Source: DATGMB01 sp035293845
GTDB lineage: Bacteria; Acidobacteriota; Terriglobia; Bryobacterales; Bryobacteraceae
Assembly: GCA_035293845.1 (NCBI GenBank)
Contig: DATGMB010000039.1
Location: forward strand, 1-6,693
Reading direction: 5' to 3'
DNA: 6,693 nt
Positions 5,975-6,693 of this stretch are shown piece after piece. Position 1 is the first letter of the stretch; the number at the start of each line of letters is the position of its first letter. The notes beneath the pieces were generated by a model. The model was not told the DNA's origin and made no database searches. It saw only the letters and a list, made by a program, of their open reading frames with translations. A program made the translations under genes and the position numbers.

Positions 5975-6693
5975 TCCAGTTCCTCCACAACGGGCGCTTC
6001 CACCAGGTCGAAGTAGTGCTGTTCGAGCGATTGCGGCAGCTCTCCCACCGGCGAATCCCAAACCACCTTGCCTTTGCGGATCATCACGAGCTGCGTCGCG
6101 ATCTGCTCCACCACGGAAAGAATATGGGAAGTCAGAAACACCGTGAGGCCGTGGCGCGCCGCCTCCTCCAGCAGATCCCGCATGATTTTCGAGGTGACCG
6201 GGTCGATCGCCTCGAACGGCTCATCGAGAAACAGCACGCGCGGATTGGGCAGCAGCGCCATCGCGAACGCCGTCTTTTTGCGCATCCCGTGCGAGCAGGC
6301 TGCCGCGAAGGTATGGCGCCCGTGCTCCAGGCTGAGCGCGTGCAGCAGTTGCGCCGTGCGCGCCCGGGTTTCCGCGCGGCCGACGCCGTACACGTCACCG
6401 GTGAGCAGCAAATGCTCTTCGACGGTCAGATCGTCGAACAGCCCCAGATCCTCCGGCAGAACGCCGATCTGCCGCTTTACGTCGAGCGCGTGCCGCGCCA
6501 CATCGAGACCGCACACCGTGACCGTCCCCGCGCTCGGCGCGAGCAGGCCAGTCAGCATCTTGACCGTCGTGGATTTGCCTGCCCCGTTCGGCCCCAGGAA
6601 GGCGCAGATGGCGCCCGGCGCCACTTCGAGATTGAGGCGGTCCACCGCCGTAAATTCTCCGAAGCGGCGCGTCACGTCGCGGCATGAAATCAT
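5950..6693 (-). CDS. ABC transporter ATP-binding protein (ABC-2 exporter type)
   Basis: Cytoplasmic ATPase of 247 residues that powers the exporter with the overlapping permease. Motifs in order: Walker A GPNGAGKST (34-42); Q-loop position VLPEDLGLFDDLT (78-90) with Glu at 81 where Gln is classical; signature SHGMRK (134-139) in place of LSGGQ; Walker B VLFLDE (153-158) with the catalytic Glu; D-loop EAIDP (161-165); and the switch His in TSH (188-190). Glu in the Q-loop and a SxGMxxR-like signature are common in CcmA/NatA-type ATPases of ABC-2 exporters, so the protein should be active. The ATG at 6693 is the last base triplet of the window. MISCRDVTRRFGEFTAV is a normal start for the family, but its ribosome site lies outside, and an operon may continue upstream. 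Substrate unknown. Confidence 0.92.
   Translation of the reverse strand: MISCRDVTRRFGEFTAVDRLNLEVAPGAICAFLGPNGAGKSTTVKMLTGLLAPSAGTVTVCGLDVARHALDVKRQIGVLPEDLGLFDDLTVEEHLLLTGDVYGVGRAETRARTAQLLHALSLEHGRHTFAAACSHGMRKKTAFAMALLPNPRVLFLDEPFEAIDPVTSKIMRDLLEEAARHGLTVFLTSHILSVVEQIATQLVMIRKGKVVWDSPVGELPQSLEQHYFDLVEAPVVEELEWLGPGRS
5981..5986 (-). promoter_or_regulatory. Ribosome binding site of the permease, inside the ATPase gene
   Basis: GGAGGA on the minus strand, 6 bases before ATG 5974 and within the last codons of the ATPase gene. It sets the permease start and a 25-base gene overlap. Confidence 0.8.

Noticed and set aside
5975..6061. Earlier start (ATG 6061) for the permease adding 29 residues
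   Set aside because: The added part lies within the ATPase gene, is Arg/Ala/Gly-rich and unlike a membrane protein start, whereas ATG 5974 has an ideal ribosome site.

Overview
The window is GC-rich bacterial DNA with no RNA genes, CRISPR array, insertion sequence or phage gene that I can see. The mixture points to Acidobacteriota, perhaps the Bryobacter/Solibacter group: a secreted YVTN-type propeller protein, a galactokinase beside a long sodium/solute symporter, a PEP-CTERM protein, and GC-rich hairpins between genes. This placement rests on recalled gene content and style, not on a marker gene.

Layout. Positions 1-733 (minus) hold the N-terminal 244 residues of a secreted beta-propeller protein that runs off the left edge. 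Only 23 bases separate its start from the divergent galactokinase-like gene (757-1815, plus). Six bases after that gene comes an SSS-family symporter (1822-3609, plus), so the two look like a sugar uptake and phosphorylation operon. Positions 3610-3842 hold no convincing gene but are packed with GC-rich inverted repeats between convergent genes. A PEP-CTERM surface or secreted protein follows on the minus strand (3843-4730). A 230-base, AT-richer intergenic region (4731-4960) carries a candidate promoter whose spacer contains a perfect AGTACT-AC-AGTACT palindrome. The right end is an ABC exporter pair on the minus strand: ATPase (5950-6693) followed by an overlapping permease (4961-5974).

How the parts work together. 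The symporter would import a sugar with Na+, and the kinase would phosphorylate it at C1 to enter a Leloir-type route; the partner enzymes (galT, galE) are not in the window. The ATPase and permease form one translationally coupled exporter of unknown substrate. The PEP-CTERM gene lies downstream of them on the same strand but appears to have its own regulated promoter and a leader of about 200 nt. It would need an exosortase encoded elsewhere. I see no clearly new multi-gene system. The most notable signals are regulatory: the palindrome inside the promoter spacer, and a possible bidirectional promoter giving two leaderless mRNAs in the 23-base divergent gap.
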